A stretch of 64,000 bases of DNA from Streptomyces sp. NBC_01460 (GTDB taxonomy: Bacteria; Actinomycetota; Actinomycetes; Streptomycetales; Streptomycetaceae): NCBI RefSeq assembly GCF_036227405.1, contig NZ_CP109473.1, positions 8,308,001-8,372,000 on the forward strand, written 5' to 3'. The notes beneath the pieces are model-generated. The model did not search any database. It was not told where the DNA came from and saw only the letters and a program-made list of their open reading frames with translations. This document shows, piece by piece, positions 7,605-15,281 of this stretch. The translations under genes were made by a program, and so were the position numbers. Position 1 is the stretch's first letter. The number at the start of each line of letters is the position of its first letter.

Positions 7605-8354
7605 GTGACCGAGAACGGCGTCTACGTCTACGCGATCCTTCCGGCGGCAGATTCGCTCCCGGCCGGCGCCGTCGGTGTGGGGGGTCCCCCGGCCGAACTG
7701 CGGCTGGTCGGCGCCGGACAGGTGACCGCTGTCGTGAGCGACGCACCGCCACGACTGCGCGCACGGCGGAGGGACCTGATGGCACACCAGGATCTTCTGC
7801 TCCTCCTTTCGGACGGCGGCCCCGTGCTGCCCATGCGGTTCGGCACGGTCGCACCGGACGAGGCGTCGGTCCGCGCCCAGTTGGCTGGATCGGAGCCCGA
7901 CCACGTCGAGGCGCTCCGCCACCTCGACCGCAGCGTGGAGATCAACATCAAGGCGCTCCCCGCCCAGGACGCACTCGCGGCCGTCGTCACCGAGGAGAAG
8001 AACGTACGGCGCCTGCGCGAGGAAGTCCGCAGACGCCCCACCTACGAGGCGAACGTCCGACTCGGTGAGGCCGTGGCCACAGCGCTGTCGCGCAGGGCGG
8101 CCGATGCGGGCCAGAAGCTCCTGCGCAAGCTCACGCCCCTGGCCCGTGCGGTCGCTGCCGGGCCGGAGGTGCAAGGGTGCGCGCTCAACGTCTCCTTCCT
8201 CGTCGAACAGCAGGGGAGCGATGAGTTCCTCGCGACCGCGCGCCGGTTCGCCGGCACGCACAGGGAGCACGTCGAGCTGCGTGTCGCGGGGCCGTTGCCC
8301 TGCTACAGCTTCGTCCCCTCCCGCGGTCCGCTGCGAACGGGCGCGGGGGTCTGA
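7605..8354 (+). CDS. gvpF: Gas vesicle protein GvpF (GvpL/GvpF family)
   Basis: 249 residues from the GTG at 7605, three bases after gvpA. It has the two-domain GvpL/GvpF pattern: an N-terminal VYVYAILPA strand, VTAVVSDAP, a central helical region with VLPMRFGTVAPDEASV, and the C-terminal signature LRVAGPLPCYSFVP. GvpF binds GvpA and is part of the nucleation or chaperone complex. In this cluster a paralogous gvpL lies at 10984. The one-base gap to gvpG indicates strict co-translation. Confidence 0.93.
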   Translation: MTENGVYVYAILPAADSLPAGAVGVGGPPAELRLVGAGQVTAVVSDAPPRLRARRRDLMAHQDLLLLLSDGGPVLPMRFGTVAPDEASVRAQLAGSEPDHVEALRHLDRSVEINIKALPAQDALAAVVTEEKNVRRLREEVRRRPTYEANVRLGEAVATALSRRAADAGQKLLRKLTPLARAVAAGPEVQGCALNVSFLVEQQGSDEFLATARRFAGTHREHVELRVAGPLPCYSFVPSRGPLRTGAGV

Positions 8355-8355
8355 C

Positions 8356-8604
8356 ATGGGACTGTTCAGCGGCCTTCTCCTGCTGCCCCTGGCACCGGTC
8401 CGCGGAGTGATCTGGGTGGCGGAGAAGGCGAACGACGCCGCCGAACGTGAGCTGCACGACCCGGGCGTGATCCGGGCGCAGCTCGCCGCGCTGAATCAGG
8501 AGCTCGAGAACGGCGACGTCAGCCTGGAGGAGTTCGAACGGGAGGAGGAGGAACTGCTCGACCGGCTGCACGCCGTACGCGTCCGCCCCGCGCCGAACCA
8601 CTGA
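8356..8604 (+). CDS. gvpG: Gas vesicle protein GvpG
   Basis: 82 residues. The sequence begins with the conserved hydrophobic segment LFSGLLLLPLAPVRGVIWVAEK and continues as an acidic amphipathic helix (REL..QLAALNQELENGDVSLEEFEREEEELLDRL in part), the usual shape of GvpG. The family is an essential accessory factor that interacts with GvpF/GvpL during shell nucleation. The ATG at 8356 follows the gvpF stop by one base. Length agrees with the family. Confidence 0.92.
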   Translation: MGLFSGLLLLPLAPVRGVIWVAEKANDAAERELHDPGVIRAQLAALNQELENGDVSLEEFEREEEELLDRLHAVRVRPAPNH

Positions 8605-8617
8605 AGGTGACTCACTC

Positions 8618-9535
8618 ATGGAAGAACAGACGAAGGTGACGCTCGCAGCAGCTCTGGTGGGCGGATACGTACTCGGCCGGACCAAGAAAGGCCGCCTGGC
8701 GCTCTCCGTAGCGACCTATCTGGCAGGCAGGCGCTTCGGTCTGGAACCCCGCCAGCTCGCCGCCGAAGGCATGCGACGGCTGGGCGAGATGCCGCAGTTC
8801 GCGGAATTGCAGGACCAGCTGAAGGGCGAGGTCCTCGACTCCGGCCGCAAGGCACTCACGGCGGCGGCCGATCGAGGCATGAACTCACTGGCCGACGCCA
8901 TCAGCGACCGGACGGCGCGGCTCGGGCAGCCCGCGGAGGAAGACGAAGAGGACGAGGAGAACGAGGAGTACGAGGGCGAGTACGACGACGAAGAGCCCGA
9001 GTACGAGGACGAGGACGAGGAGTACGAAGAGGACGAGGAACCGGAGGACGAGGAAGAAGAGGAAACGGACGACGAGGACGAGGACGAGGACGAGGACGAA
9101 GAAGAGGAAGAGGGGGAGGAGGACGAGAACGAGCCGGAGGAGCCGGAGGAGCCGGAGGAGCCGCGTTCGGGCGGTCGCCGGACCGGTAAGAAGGCGGCGG
9201 CGAAGAAGCAGCCGGCTGCCAAGAAGGCTCCTGCGAAGAAGGCGCCGGCGAAGAAGGCCGCGGCGAAGAAGAGCCCGGAGAAGAAGTCTGCACCGGCCAA
9301 GAAGACCGCGGCCAAGAAGACCGCGGCCAAGAAGTCCGCACCGGCCAAGAAGTCCGCCCCGGCGAAGAAGGCGGCTGCCAAGAAGTCGGCACCGGCGAAG
9401 AAGTCCGCAGCTCGGAAGGCACCGGCCAAGAAGTCGGCACCGGCCAAGAAGTCGTCGGCCAGGAAGTCCACTCCGGCGAAGAAGACGACGTCATCGAAGC
9501 GAGCCGCGTCCCAGCGCGGCGAACGGCGGAGGTAG
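8618..9535 (+). CDS. gvpY: Gas vesicle protein GvpY with acidic and histone-H1-like basic blocks
   Basis: 305 residues in three parts. Residues 1-105 are folded and helical, beginning with a hydrophobic segment (VTLAAALVGGYVLGRTKKGR). Residues 107-182 are almost pure Glu/Asp with a few Tyr and Pro. Residues 187-305 consist of repeated AAKK, SAPAKK and KKTAAKK units, like the C-terminal tail of actinobacterial histone-like proteins. GvpY is named from its position between gvpG and gvpZ in the streptomycete gvpOAFGYZJLSK order; its role is not established. A basic tail of this kind can bind nucleic acid or the acidic tail of GvpZ (inference). The repeats use AAG and GCC/GCG codons, giving internally repetitive DNA. 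Confidence 0.86.
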   Translation: MEEQTKVTLAAALVGGYVLGRTKKGRLALSVATYLAGRRFGLEPRQLAAEGMRRLGEMPQFAELQDQLKGEVLDSGRKALTAAADRGMNSLADAISDRTARLGQPAEEDEEDEENEEYEGEYDDEEPEYEDEDEEYEEDEEPEDEEEEETDDEDEDEDEDEEEEEGEEDENEPEEPEEPEEPRSGGRRTGKKAAAKKQPAAKKAPAKKAPAKKAAAKKSPEKKSAPAKKTAAKKTAAKKSAPAKKSAPAKKAAAKKSAPAKKSAARKAPAKKSAPAKKSSARKSTPAKKTTSSKRAASQRGERRR

Positions 9536-9541
9536 GCAGCC

Positions 9542-10624
9542 ATGGCCAGGACGGACAAGGACGAACCAGAGGCGGAGGAGTCCGGCATCGACCGTCTCCG
9601 CGGGGAGCTCACCGGCTTCCTCGGCGCGCAGTCGGAGCGGCTCGCGCAGAAGGCCGGTGACAAGCTGACAGGACTCACCGGCCAGCTCACGGACATCGCC
9701 GAGAACGGCGGATCGCTTCCGTCGATCGCCTCCCGCGTCATGCAGGGCGAATCACCCGTGAAGGCCTTCGTCTCGGAGAAGGCCGGGAGCGTCAAGGACA
9801 AAGTCGTGGACAAGGCCAAGGAAGCATTCGGGGGTGGGAAGGGCAAGAGCAAGTCCAGCGGAGGCAAGTCCATGAACATCATCGAGGTCCTCGATGTCGG
9901 AGTGCCCCTGCGTACCGCGTACGACCACTGGACGGCGTACGACGAGTTCAGCAGCTTCACGAAGGGCGTCCAGAGCGTCTCGATGGGGGACGAGGAGACG
10001 GAGAGCGACTGGAAGGTCAAGATCGGTCCCTCCTCCCGCAGCTTCAAGGCGACGGTCCAGGAGCAGGTCCCCGATGACCGCATCGTGTGGACCTCCGAGG
10101 GGGCCAAGGGATCCACGCGCGGATGTGTCAGCTTCCACGAACTGGCGCCGAGCCTCACCAGGATCGTGCTGGTGGTGGAGTACTACCCCGCGGGGTTCTT
10201 CGAGAAGACGGGAAACCTGTGGCGGGTGCAGGGACGCCGCATGCGGCTCGACTTCAAACTCTTCCAGCGGTTCGTCACGCTCACCGACGAGGAGCCCGAA
10301 GGCTGGCGCGGTGAGATCCGCGACGGCGAAGTCGTGGAGACGCACGAGGACGCCATGGAGAGGGAGGAAGCCGAGAACGAGGAGTCCGACGACTCCGAGT
10401 ACGAGGACGGGGAGGAGCCCGAGGACGAGGAGGAAGCCGAGGACTCCGAGCCCGAGGACGAAGAGGACGACGAGGAACCCGAAGACGATTACGAGGACGA
10501 GGAAGAGCCCGAAGAAGAAGAGGAAGAGGACGAAGTAGAGCCCGAGGAAGAAGAGGAGCCGGAGGAGGAAGAGGAAGAAGAAGCCGCCCCCCGGAAGCGA
10601 CGTTCGCGGAGGGCCTCGAGGTGA
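9542..10624 (+). CDS. gvpZ: Gas vesicle protein GvpZ, SRPBCC domain with acidic tail
   Basis: 360 residues. An N-terminal helical region (1-110) leads into a SRPBCC (START/Bet v1-like) domain at ~111-255, with typical segments IIEVLDVGVPLRTAYDHW, FTKGVQSVSM and WKVKIGPSSRSFKATV. The tail 268-348 is nearly all Glu/Asp, and the last ten residues are Arg-rich. SRPBCC domains form a deep hydrophobic pocket, so a hydrophobic client such as a GvpA segment or a lipid is conceivable, but no ligand is known. The stop overlaps the gvpJ start (GTGA). Together with GvpY it gives the cluster two strongly charged low-complexity proteins. Confidence 0.88.
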   Translation: MARTDKDEPEAEESGIDRLRGELTGFLGAQSERLAQKAGDKLTGLTGQLTDIAENGGSLPSIASRVMQGESPVKAFVSEKAGSVKDKVVDKAKEAFGGGKGKSKSSGGKSMNIIEVLDVGVPLRTAYDHWTAYDEFSSFTKGVQSVSMGDEETESDWKVKIGPSSRSFKATVQEQVPDDRIVWTSEGAKGSTRGCVSFHELAPSLTRIVLVVEYYPAGFFEKTGNLWRVQGRRMRLDFKLFQRFVTLTDEEPEGWRGEIRDGEVVETHEDAMEREEAENEESDDSEYEDGEEPEDEEEAEDSEPEDEEDDEEPEDDYEDEEEPEEEEEEDEVEPEEEEEPEEEEEEEAAPRKRRSRRASR

Positions 10625-10959
10625 CCGATCTCGACCTGGGGCGTGACGGGTACCAGTACCCGGTTCCGGGACCGGCGAACACGAACCTCGCCGACATCCT
10701 CGAACGCGTCCTGGACAAAGGCATCGTCATCGCGGGCGACATCAAGATCGACCTCCTCGACATCGAACTGCTCACCATCCGGCTCCGCCTGTTCGTGGCG
10801 TCGGTGGACACCGCCAAGAAGGCGGGGATCGACTGGTGGGAGACGGATCCCGCGCTGAGTTCGCGTGCGGCCCGGAACTCCCTCCAGGACGAGAACCGCG
10901 AACTGCGCGAGCGTCTCGAGGCGCTCGAGGCGAAGACGGACGAGACCTCGGACCGGTGA
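10621..10959 (+). CDS. gvpJ: Gas vesicle protein GvpJ (GvpA-like)
   Basis: 112 residues from a GTG at 10621 that overlaps the gvpZ stop. Residues ~24-75 are a GvpA-fold domain (NLADILERVLDKGIVIAGDI, DLLDIELLTIRLRLFVASV), followed by a charged coiled-coil-like tail (LQDENRELRERLEALEAK). GvpJ is a minor shell or nucleation protein at the conical ends of vesicles in other organisms. The WWETD motif after the helix is typical of the GvpJ/GvpM group. gvpL follows after 24 bp. Confidence 0.92.
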   Translation: MTDLDLGRDGYQYPVPGPANTNLADILERVLDKGIVIAGDIKIDLLDIELLTIRLRLFVASVDTAKKAGIDWWETDPALSSRAARNSLQDENRELRERLEALEAKTDETSDR

Positions 10960-10983
10960 CGGACGAAAGGAGCATCGAGCAAC

Positions 10984-11808
10984 ATGACGGAGCGGGGACC
11001 AGGACAGCCCTCGGACGAGAGCGCCGTGTACGTATTCGCGGTGTGCGAAGCCCCGGACCCGGCGGCGTTCGCCGGGCTGCCGGGCGTCGCGGCCGGTGAG
11101 CCGCTGAGACGTCTGCGGTGCGGCGCCCTGACCGCGATCGTCCAGACCGTCAGGGCGGCGGACTTCACCGACGAGGTGTGGCAGGCCCGCGTGGCCGACC
11201 GGAGCGAGCTCGAACGCTACGCACGCGCGCACCACGACGTGGTGTCGGCGGTGGCGGCGTCGTGCCCCACCGTCCCGCTCCCGCTCGCCACGCTCTACCA
11301 CGGCGAGGCGCGGGCGCGGCAGTCGCTCCTCGACGAATCCGAGCGCTTCCGCGCCGCACTGGAACGCACCGCGGGCCATGCCGAATGGGGGGTCAAGGTC
11401 TACGCGGCCGAACCCCCGGAGTCGGCACCGGACCCGGAGCCGGTGCCCCTGCGGCCGGACAGAGCCGCCCGGGGCACCCGCCCGGCGCCCGGAGCCGGGC
11501 TCGCCTACCTCGAACGCAAGCGAGGAGTGCAGGCGCGGCGCGAACAGAGGCACGAGGAAGCCCTCCGGGTCGCCGAGACGGTGGACGCCGGATTCCAGGA
11601 CCTCGCCGCCGCCGGCCGCCGACTGCGGTTGCACGCTTCCGTGCCCGAGGAGAACGGCCGCGTCCAGGTGCTCAACGCCACGTACCTGGTGGCGGAGCAT
11701 CTGGAGGCCGACATCGAGGCGCTCACCCGGACGCTGCGGGACGGGACCGGTGCCCGGATCGAGATCTCCGGTCCCTGGGTGCCGTACTCGTTCGTCGGAG
11801 AGGTGTAG
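10984..11808 (+). CDS. gvpL: Gas vesicle protein GvpL (GvpL/GvpF family)
   Basis: 274 residues from the ATG at 10984 with GAAAGGAGC upstream at 10966-10974. Family features are AVYVFAVCEAP at the N-terminus, LTAIVQTV, the central CPTVPLPLATLYHGEARARQ (in part) and the C-terminal ARIEISGPWVPYSFV. A Pro/Arg-rich insert lies near residues 150-180. It is a paralogue of gvpF in the same cluster and is expected to contact GvpA and other accessory Gvps in the nucleation complex. gvpS follows after two bases. Confidence 0.92.
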   Translation: MTERGPGQPSDESAVYVFAVCEAPDPAAFAGLPGVAAGEPLRRLRCGALTAIVQTVRAADFTDEVWQARVADRSELERYARAHHDVVSAVAASCPTVPLPLATLYHGEARARQSLLDESERFRAALERTAGHAEWGVKVYAAEPPESAPDPEPVPLRPDRAARGTRPAPGAGLAYLERKRGVQARREQRHEEALRVAETVDAGFQDLAAAGRRLRLHASVPEENGRVQVLNATYLVAEHLEADIEALTRTLRDGTGARIEISGPWVPYSFVGEV

Positions 11809-11810
11809 AG

Positions 11811-12038
11811 ATGGTGCGTGACGTGGTGCCCTGGGACAACCCGGAGCCTCTGAGCGGCCCCATCGGGGTGCCGCTCGTCGACCTGCTGGACCGGGTTCTT
11901 GCGACGGGCGTGGTGATCAGCGGTGATCTGGTCATCGCGATCGCGGACGTTCCGCTCGTGAGGCTCTCGCTCCATGCCCTGCTCTCCTCCGTCAACGAAC
12001 GTGTCCCGGCCCCCTGGGCGGACGGAGGCCCGTTGTGA
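11811..12038 (+). CDS. gvpS: Gas vesicle protein GvpS (GvpA-like)
   Basis: 75 residues from the ATG at 11811, two bases after gvpL. It is a compact GvpA-fold protein: VPLVDLLDRVLATGVVISGD, then LVIAIADVPLVRLSLHALLSSV. It lacks the charged tails of GvpA and GvpJ. It is the third GvpA-type protein of the cluster and is named gvpS from its position in streptomycete clusters. The stop overlaps the gvpK start (GTGA). It is shorter than the usual annotation limit but clearly coding. Confidence 0.9.
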   Translation: MVRDVVPWDNPEPLSGPIGVPLVDLLDRVLATGVVISGDLVIAIADVPLVRLSLHALLSSVNERVPAPWADGGPL

Positions 12039-12331
12039 CGACCACGCGACTCGACACGACCACGCGACTCGACGTCGACTCGGACCAGTTGGGGCGCGAT
12101 CTCGTGGCCCTCGTGCTGACCGTCGTCGAACTGCTGCGGCAGCTGATGGAGCGACAGGCCATCCGCCGTATCGACCAGGGGGACCTCACCGACGGTCAGG
12201 TGGACGAGATCGGGACCACGCTCATGCTGCTGGACGAGAGGATGGCGGAACTCTGTGAGCAGCACGGGGTGCGTCCGGAAGACCTCAATCTGGACCTGGG
12301 GCCGCTCGGGTCTCTCCTGCCGCGTGATTGA
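12035..12331 (+). CDS. gvpK: Gas vesicle protein GvpK
   Basis: 98 residues from the GTG at 12035. The conserved GvpK core is present: QLGRDLVALVLTVVELLRQL, ERQAIRRIDQGDLTDGQVDE (in part) and LGLTLM-type helix TTLMLLDERM, ending in LNLDLGPLGSLL. GvpK is required for vesicle formation in several systems. The N-terminus contains a short tandem duplication (TTTRLDTTTRLD), visible in DNA as a repeated CGACCACGCGACTCGA-like unit at about 12038-12070. It is the last gene of the cluster; no gvpN or gvpC is present, as is usual in streptomycetes. Confidence 0.92.
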   Translation: MTTTRLDTTTRLDVDSDQLGRDLVALVLTVVELLRQLMERQAIRRIDQGDLTDGQVDEIGTTLMLLDERMAELCEQHGVRPEDLNLDLGPLGSLLPRD

Positions 12332-12414
12332 CGTAGACCGGGACGCACGTGCGCACCAGCAACAAAAAGGTCCTGACATCGGCCTCGGAGGCCTACCAGG
12401 CATATGCTCATATA

Positions 12415-12434
12415 TACCCCGATCGATCGGGGTA
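12415..12434. promoter_or_regulatory. 20-bp perfect palindrome, candidate operator
   Basis: The sequence TACCCCGATCGATCGGGGTA is a perfect 20-bp inverted repeat placed 24 bp before the DUF6131 start, directly after an AT-rich run (CATATGCTCATATA). The arms TACCCC/GGGGTA recall sites of CsoR/RcnR-type metal-responsive repressors in actinobacteria, but no such regulator gene lies in the window. It could also fold as a hairpin at the end of the gvp transcript. The operator reading is inference. Confidence 0.5.
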
Positions 12435-12457
12435 GGGTGCCGTGAGTGGAGGCTGTC

Positions 12458-12613
12458 ATGATCATCATTGGGGCCATTCTTCTGATTCTCGGTCTGGTGA
12501 CCGGTCTCGGTGTCCTGTGGACCATCGGAATCATCCTGCTCGTCATCGGGCTCGCCCTCTGGATCCTGGGGGCCGTGGGGCACGCGGTCGGGGGGCGCCG
12601 TCACTACTGGTGA
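12458..12613 (+). CDS. DUF6131-type small hydrophobic protein
   Basis: 51 residues from the ATG at 12458. Nearly the whole chain is hydrophobic with glycines (MIIIGAILLILGLVTG, then VLWTIGIILLVIGLALWILG), forming two short membrane helices, and it ends in a GGRRHYW tail. This matches the DUF6131 family of tiny actinobacterial membrane proteins with unknown role. GGAGG at 12448-12452 is close to the start. It lies between the gas-vesicle cluster and the LPMO gene and is preceded by a 20-bp palindrome. It is easy to miss because of its size. Confidence 0.8.
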   Translation: MIIIGAILLILGLVTGLGVLWTIGIILLVIGLALWILGAVGHAVGGRRHYW

Positions 12614-12720
12614 CACCGCTCGGAGGGTTTGAGGGGGGAGTGGCGGGGCAAAGCCCAAGTGGCGCGGGAGCGCTCCCACGCCGGTGGATCCCCCCACCTC
12701 CCCGAAAAGGAGACCGGACC

Positions 12721-13395
12721 ATGAATTGTCATGATCGCGTCAGTTTACGTGCGAGTGGACTGGCTCTGCGCCTCTTCGGCGTCCTCCTCGCCTTCCTCCT
12801 CTGCCTCCTCCCGTGGACGGGCACCGCGAACGCCCACGGTTCCGTCGTCGACCCGGCCTCCCGCAACTACGGCTGCTGGCTGCGCTGGGGCGATGACTTC
12901 CAGAACCCCGCCATGGAGCAGGAGGACCCCATGTGCTGGCAGGCCTGGCAGGCCGACCCCAACGCCATGTGGAACTGGAACGGGCTGTACCGCAACGGCT
13001 CGGGCGGTAACTTCCCGGCTGCCGTGCCCGACGGTCAGCTGTGCAGCGGCGGCCGGACGGAGAGCGGCCGGTACAACGCCCTCGACACCGTCGGCGCCTG
13101 GAAGACCACGGACATCACCGGCGACTTCACCGTGAAGCTGTACGACCAGGCCAGTCACGGTGCGGACTACTTCCGGGTGTACGTCAGCAAGGAGGGCTTC
13201 GACCCCGCCACGGAGGCGCTGGCCTGGAGCGATCTCCAGCTGGTCGCCGAGACCGGCAGTTACGCCCCCAGCCAGAACTACGAGATCCCCGTGACCACCT
13301 CCGGCCTCAGCGGCCGTCATGTGGTCTACACGATCTGGCAGGCGTCGCACATGGACCAGACCTACTTCCTCTGCAGCGACGTGAACTTCACCTGA
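12721..13395 (+). CDS. Secreted AA10 lytic polysaccharide monooxygenase (LPMO), TTA-containing
   Basis: 224 residues. The signal peptide ends at TANA-HGS, exposing His39 as the copper-binding N-terminus of the mature protein. The second copper histidine is His146 (DQASHGADYF), and the axial Phe is near residue 216 (TYFLC). Cys residues are placed for disulfides. The sequence closely resembles the small single-domain streptomycete AA10 enzymes of the ScLPMO10B type, which oxidatively cleave cellulose and chitin; no carbohydrate-binding module follows. GGAGA precedes the ATG. Codon 9 is TTA (12745-12747), the rare Leu codon read by the bldA tRNA, so translation is likely tied to development. 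Confidence 0.93.
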   Translation: MNCHDRVSLRASGLALRLFGVLLAFLLCLLPWTGTANAHGSVVDPASRNYGCWLRWGDDFQNPAMEQEDPMCWQAWQADPNAMWNWNGLYRNGSGGNFPAAVPDGQLCSGGRTESGRYNALDTVGAWKTTDITGDFTVKLYDQASHGADYFRVYVSKEGFDPATEALAWSDLQLVAETGSYAPSQNYEIPVTTSGLSGRHVVYTIWQASHMDQTYFLCSDVNFT

Positions 13396-13431
13396 TGCCG
13401 GCTGCCCGGAGCTGAAGGCTGATCGCGTCCC

Positions 13432-13462
13432 GTCCCGCCGGCCGCACCCTGTCCGGCGGGAC
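13432..13462 (+). terminator. Hairpin downstream of the LPMO gene
   Basis: A perfect 10-bp stem GTCCCGCCGG / CCGGCGGGAC (13432-13441 with 13453-13462) with an 11-base loop, 37 bases after the LPMO stop. It probably terminates the LPMO message and insulates the following exporter gene. Confidence 0.7.
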
Positions 13463-13589
13463 CGCGAGCGGTTGACCAGGAGGCCTTCGTGACCTCGGCC
13501 GGTGATCGATTGGCGTGCCTGTCCGGTCCGTCCTAACGTCGATGAGTGAATGTTTCTGTTCACCGCTGACTCGTATGGCACGTATCGCT

Positions 13590-15254
13590 ATGACAGATTC
13601 CCGAGCGAAGTCCGCGCCGGTTGCCGAATCCCCGAAGCGGGGCCGCGGCAACGGGATCGCGCTGCTCATCATCGCCTCGTGCCAGTTGATGGTGGTTCTC
13701 GACATCACCATCGTGAACATCGCTCTGCCGCACATCCAGACGTCCCTCGGGTTCTCGACCGAGAGCCTGTCGTGGGTCATCAACGCCTACACCCTGACGT
13801 TCGGCGGGCTGCTCCTGCTCGGTGGGCGGCTGGGTGACATCCTCGGACGCCGGAGGGTCTTCGTCTTCGGCGTCCTGCTCTTCGTGCTGGCGTCCTTGCT
13901 GGGCGGGCTCTCGCAGGAGTCCTGGCAGTTGCTGGCCGCGCGTGCGTTGCAGGGCGTCGGTGGCGCGATCGCCTCGCCGACCGCCCTCTCCCTCATCACC
14001 ACGACCTTCGACGAGGGCCCCGCGCGCAACCGGGCGTTCGGCGTGTTCGCGGCGGTCTCGGCGGGCGGAAGCGCGATCGGACTGCTCGCCGGCGGTGTGC
14101 TCGTGGAGTGGCTCGACTGGCGGTGGGTGCTCTTCGTCAACGTGCCCATCGGCCTGCTGATCGCCTTCGCGACACCGCGCTTCATCAAGGAATCCGAACG
14201 CCACCCCGGCCACTTCGATGTGCTCGGCGCGCTCACGTCCACGCTGGGGATGGTGCTGCTCGTCTACGGCTTCATCCGGGCGTCCGAGGACGGCTGGAGC
14301 GACGTCGTGACCATCGGGGCATTCGTCGCCGCCGTGGTGTTCCTCCTCGCCTTCCTGGCCGTCGAACGCGGATCGAAGCAACCCATCACACCTCTGCGCA
14401 TGTTCCGGGACCGCAATCGTGCCGGGACCTACGGGATGATGCTGAGCCTCGCCGCGGCCATGTTCGGGATGTTCTTCTTCCTGACGCTCTTCGTGCAGAA
14501 CATCCTTGATTTCAGCCCGCTGCAGGCCGGACTGGCCTTCCTGCCGGTGAGCGTGATCATCGCGATCAGCGCGGGACTGGCCTCCCAACTACTGCCCAGG
14601 TGGGGGCCCAAACCCTTCATGGTGGTCGGTGCGCTCTTCGCCGCTGCGGGGCTCGGCTGGCTGACCCGTACCGACATCGACAGCACCTACCTCGGAAGCA
14701 TCCTCGGCCCTGTGCTGGTCTTCGGCTTCGGCATGGGCATGCAGTTCGTCTCGCTGACGCTGATGGCGGTGTCGGGGGTGGCGTCGAGGGAGGCGGGGGC
14801 CGCGTCGGGAGTCCTCAACGCCACCCAGCAGGTGGGCGGTTCCCTGGGGCTGTCCATCCTGGTCACCGTGTTCGGCACGGCCAGCCGCAACGAGGCGACG
14901 GACCAGATACCCCGGTTCATGGCCGAGGCGACCCCGGCCCAGCAGCTCGAATTCCGCAGGACGGGAGAGCTCCCCTCGCCGTGGGGCGACCAGGTGCTGG
15001 CCTCGGGCGTCTCCAGTGCCTTCGTCGCCGCGGCGGTCTTCGCCGTCGTGGCCGCGCTGATCGCCGTCCTCGTCATCCAGGTCCGCTCCTCCGACCTGGA
15101 ACGCCTGCGGGGCGGCGGCGCCATGGCGACGCCGATGGTGGACGACGACACCGCGGAGGGCCCGGCCGGTCACGAGCGTGCGGAAGGGGTGCGCGACGCC
15201 GGAATGCCGACACGTGAACGAGGTGGAGGCGACGGGTCCGCGCCCCCTGGCTAG
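13590..15254 (+). CDS. DHA2-family (EmrB/QacA) MFS drug exporter
   Basis: About 554 residues with 14 predicted membrane helices. DHA2 motifs are present: motif D1/A region LVVLDITIVNIALPHI, then LGGRLGDILGRRRVF (motif A) and the motif C-like GSAIGLLAGGVLVEWLDWRW (in part). The family exports drugs and toxic compounds using proton motive force. The start is uncertain: in-frame GTG 13515, ATG 13542, ATG 13575 and ATG 13590 all lack a clear ribosome-binding site; 13590 (MTDSRAKSAPVAE) gives the usual N-terminus length. No TetR or MarR regulator flanks it. It converges with the amidase gene, 27 bp away. The C-terminal ~50 residues are a hydrophilic tail. Confidence 0.86.
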   Translation: MTDSRAKSAPVAESPKRGRGNGIALLIIASCQLMVVLDITIVNIALPHIQTSLGFSTESLSWVINAYTLTFGGLLLLGGRLGDILGRRRVFVFGVLLFVLASLLGGLSQESWQLLAARALQGVGGAIASPTALSLITTTFDEGPARNRAFGVFAAVSAGGSAIGLLAGGVLVEWLDWRWVLFVNVPIGLLIAFATPRFIKESERHPGHFDVLGALTSTLGMVLLVYGFIRASEDGWSDVVTIGAFVAAVVFLLAFLAVERGSKQPITPLRMFRDRNRAGTYGMMLSLAAAMFGMFFFLTLFVQNILDFSPLQAGLAFLPVSVIIAISAGLASQLLPRWGPKPFMVVGALFAAAGLGWLTRTDIDSTYLGSILGPVLVFGFGMGMQFVSLTLMAVSGVASREAGAASGVLNATQQVGGSLGLSILVTVFGTASRNEATDQIPRFMAEATPAQQLEFRRTGELPSPWGDQVLASGVSSAFVAAAVFAVVAALIAVLVIQVRSSDLERLRGGGAMATPMVDDDTAEGPAGHERAEGVRDAGMPTRERGGGDGSAPPG

Positions 15255-15281
15255 GGTGTGCCGCTCATCGGCGGACAGGTC

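Noticed and set aside
8716..10158. 480-codon minus-strand reading frame across gvpY and gvpZ
   Set aside because: It is a mirror of the charged repeats on the plus strand (long Ser and Ala-Phe runs) with no real domain; the plus-strand genes fit known families.
12035..12080. CGACCACGCGACTCGA repeat in gvpK as a regulatory repeat
   Set aside because: It is a short in-frame duplication (TTTRLD twice) at the protein N-terminus with no sign of a separate role.
6801..12331. Gas-vesicle cluster being incomplete because gvpN and gvpC are missing
   Set aside because: Streptomycete gvp clusters normally lack both, so this is the expected complete set.
13515..13589. Longer N-terminus for the DHA2 exporter from GTG 13515 or ATG 13542
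   Set aside because: Adds 16-25 residues with two Cys and no family counterpart and no ribosome-binding site; kept only as alternatives.
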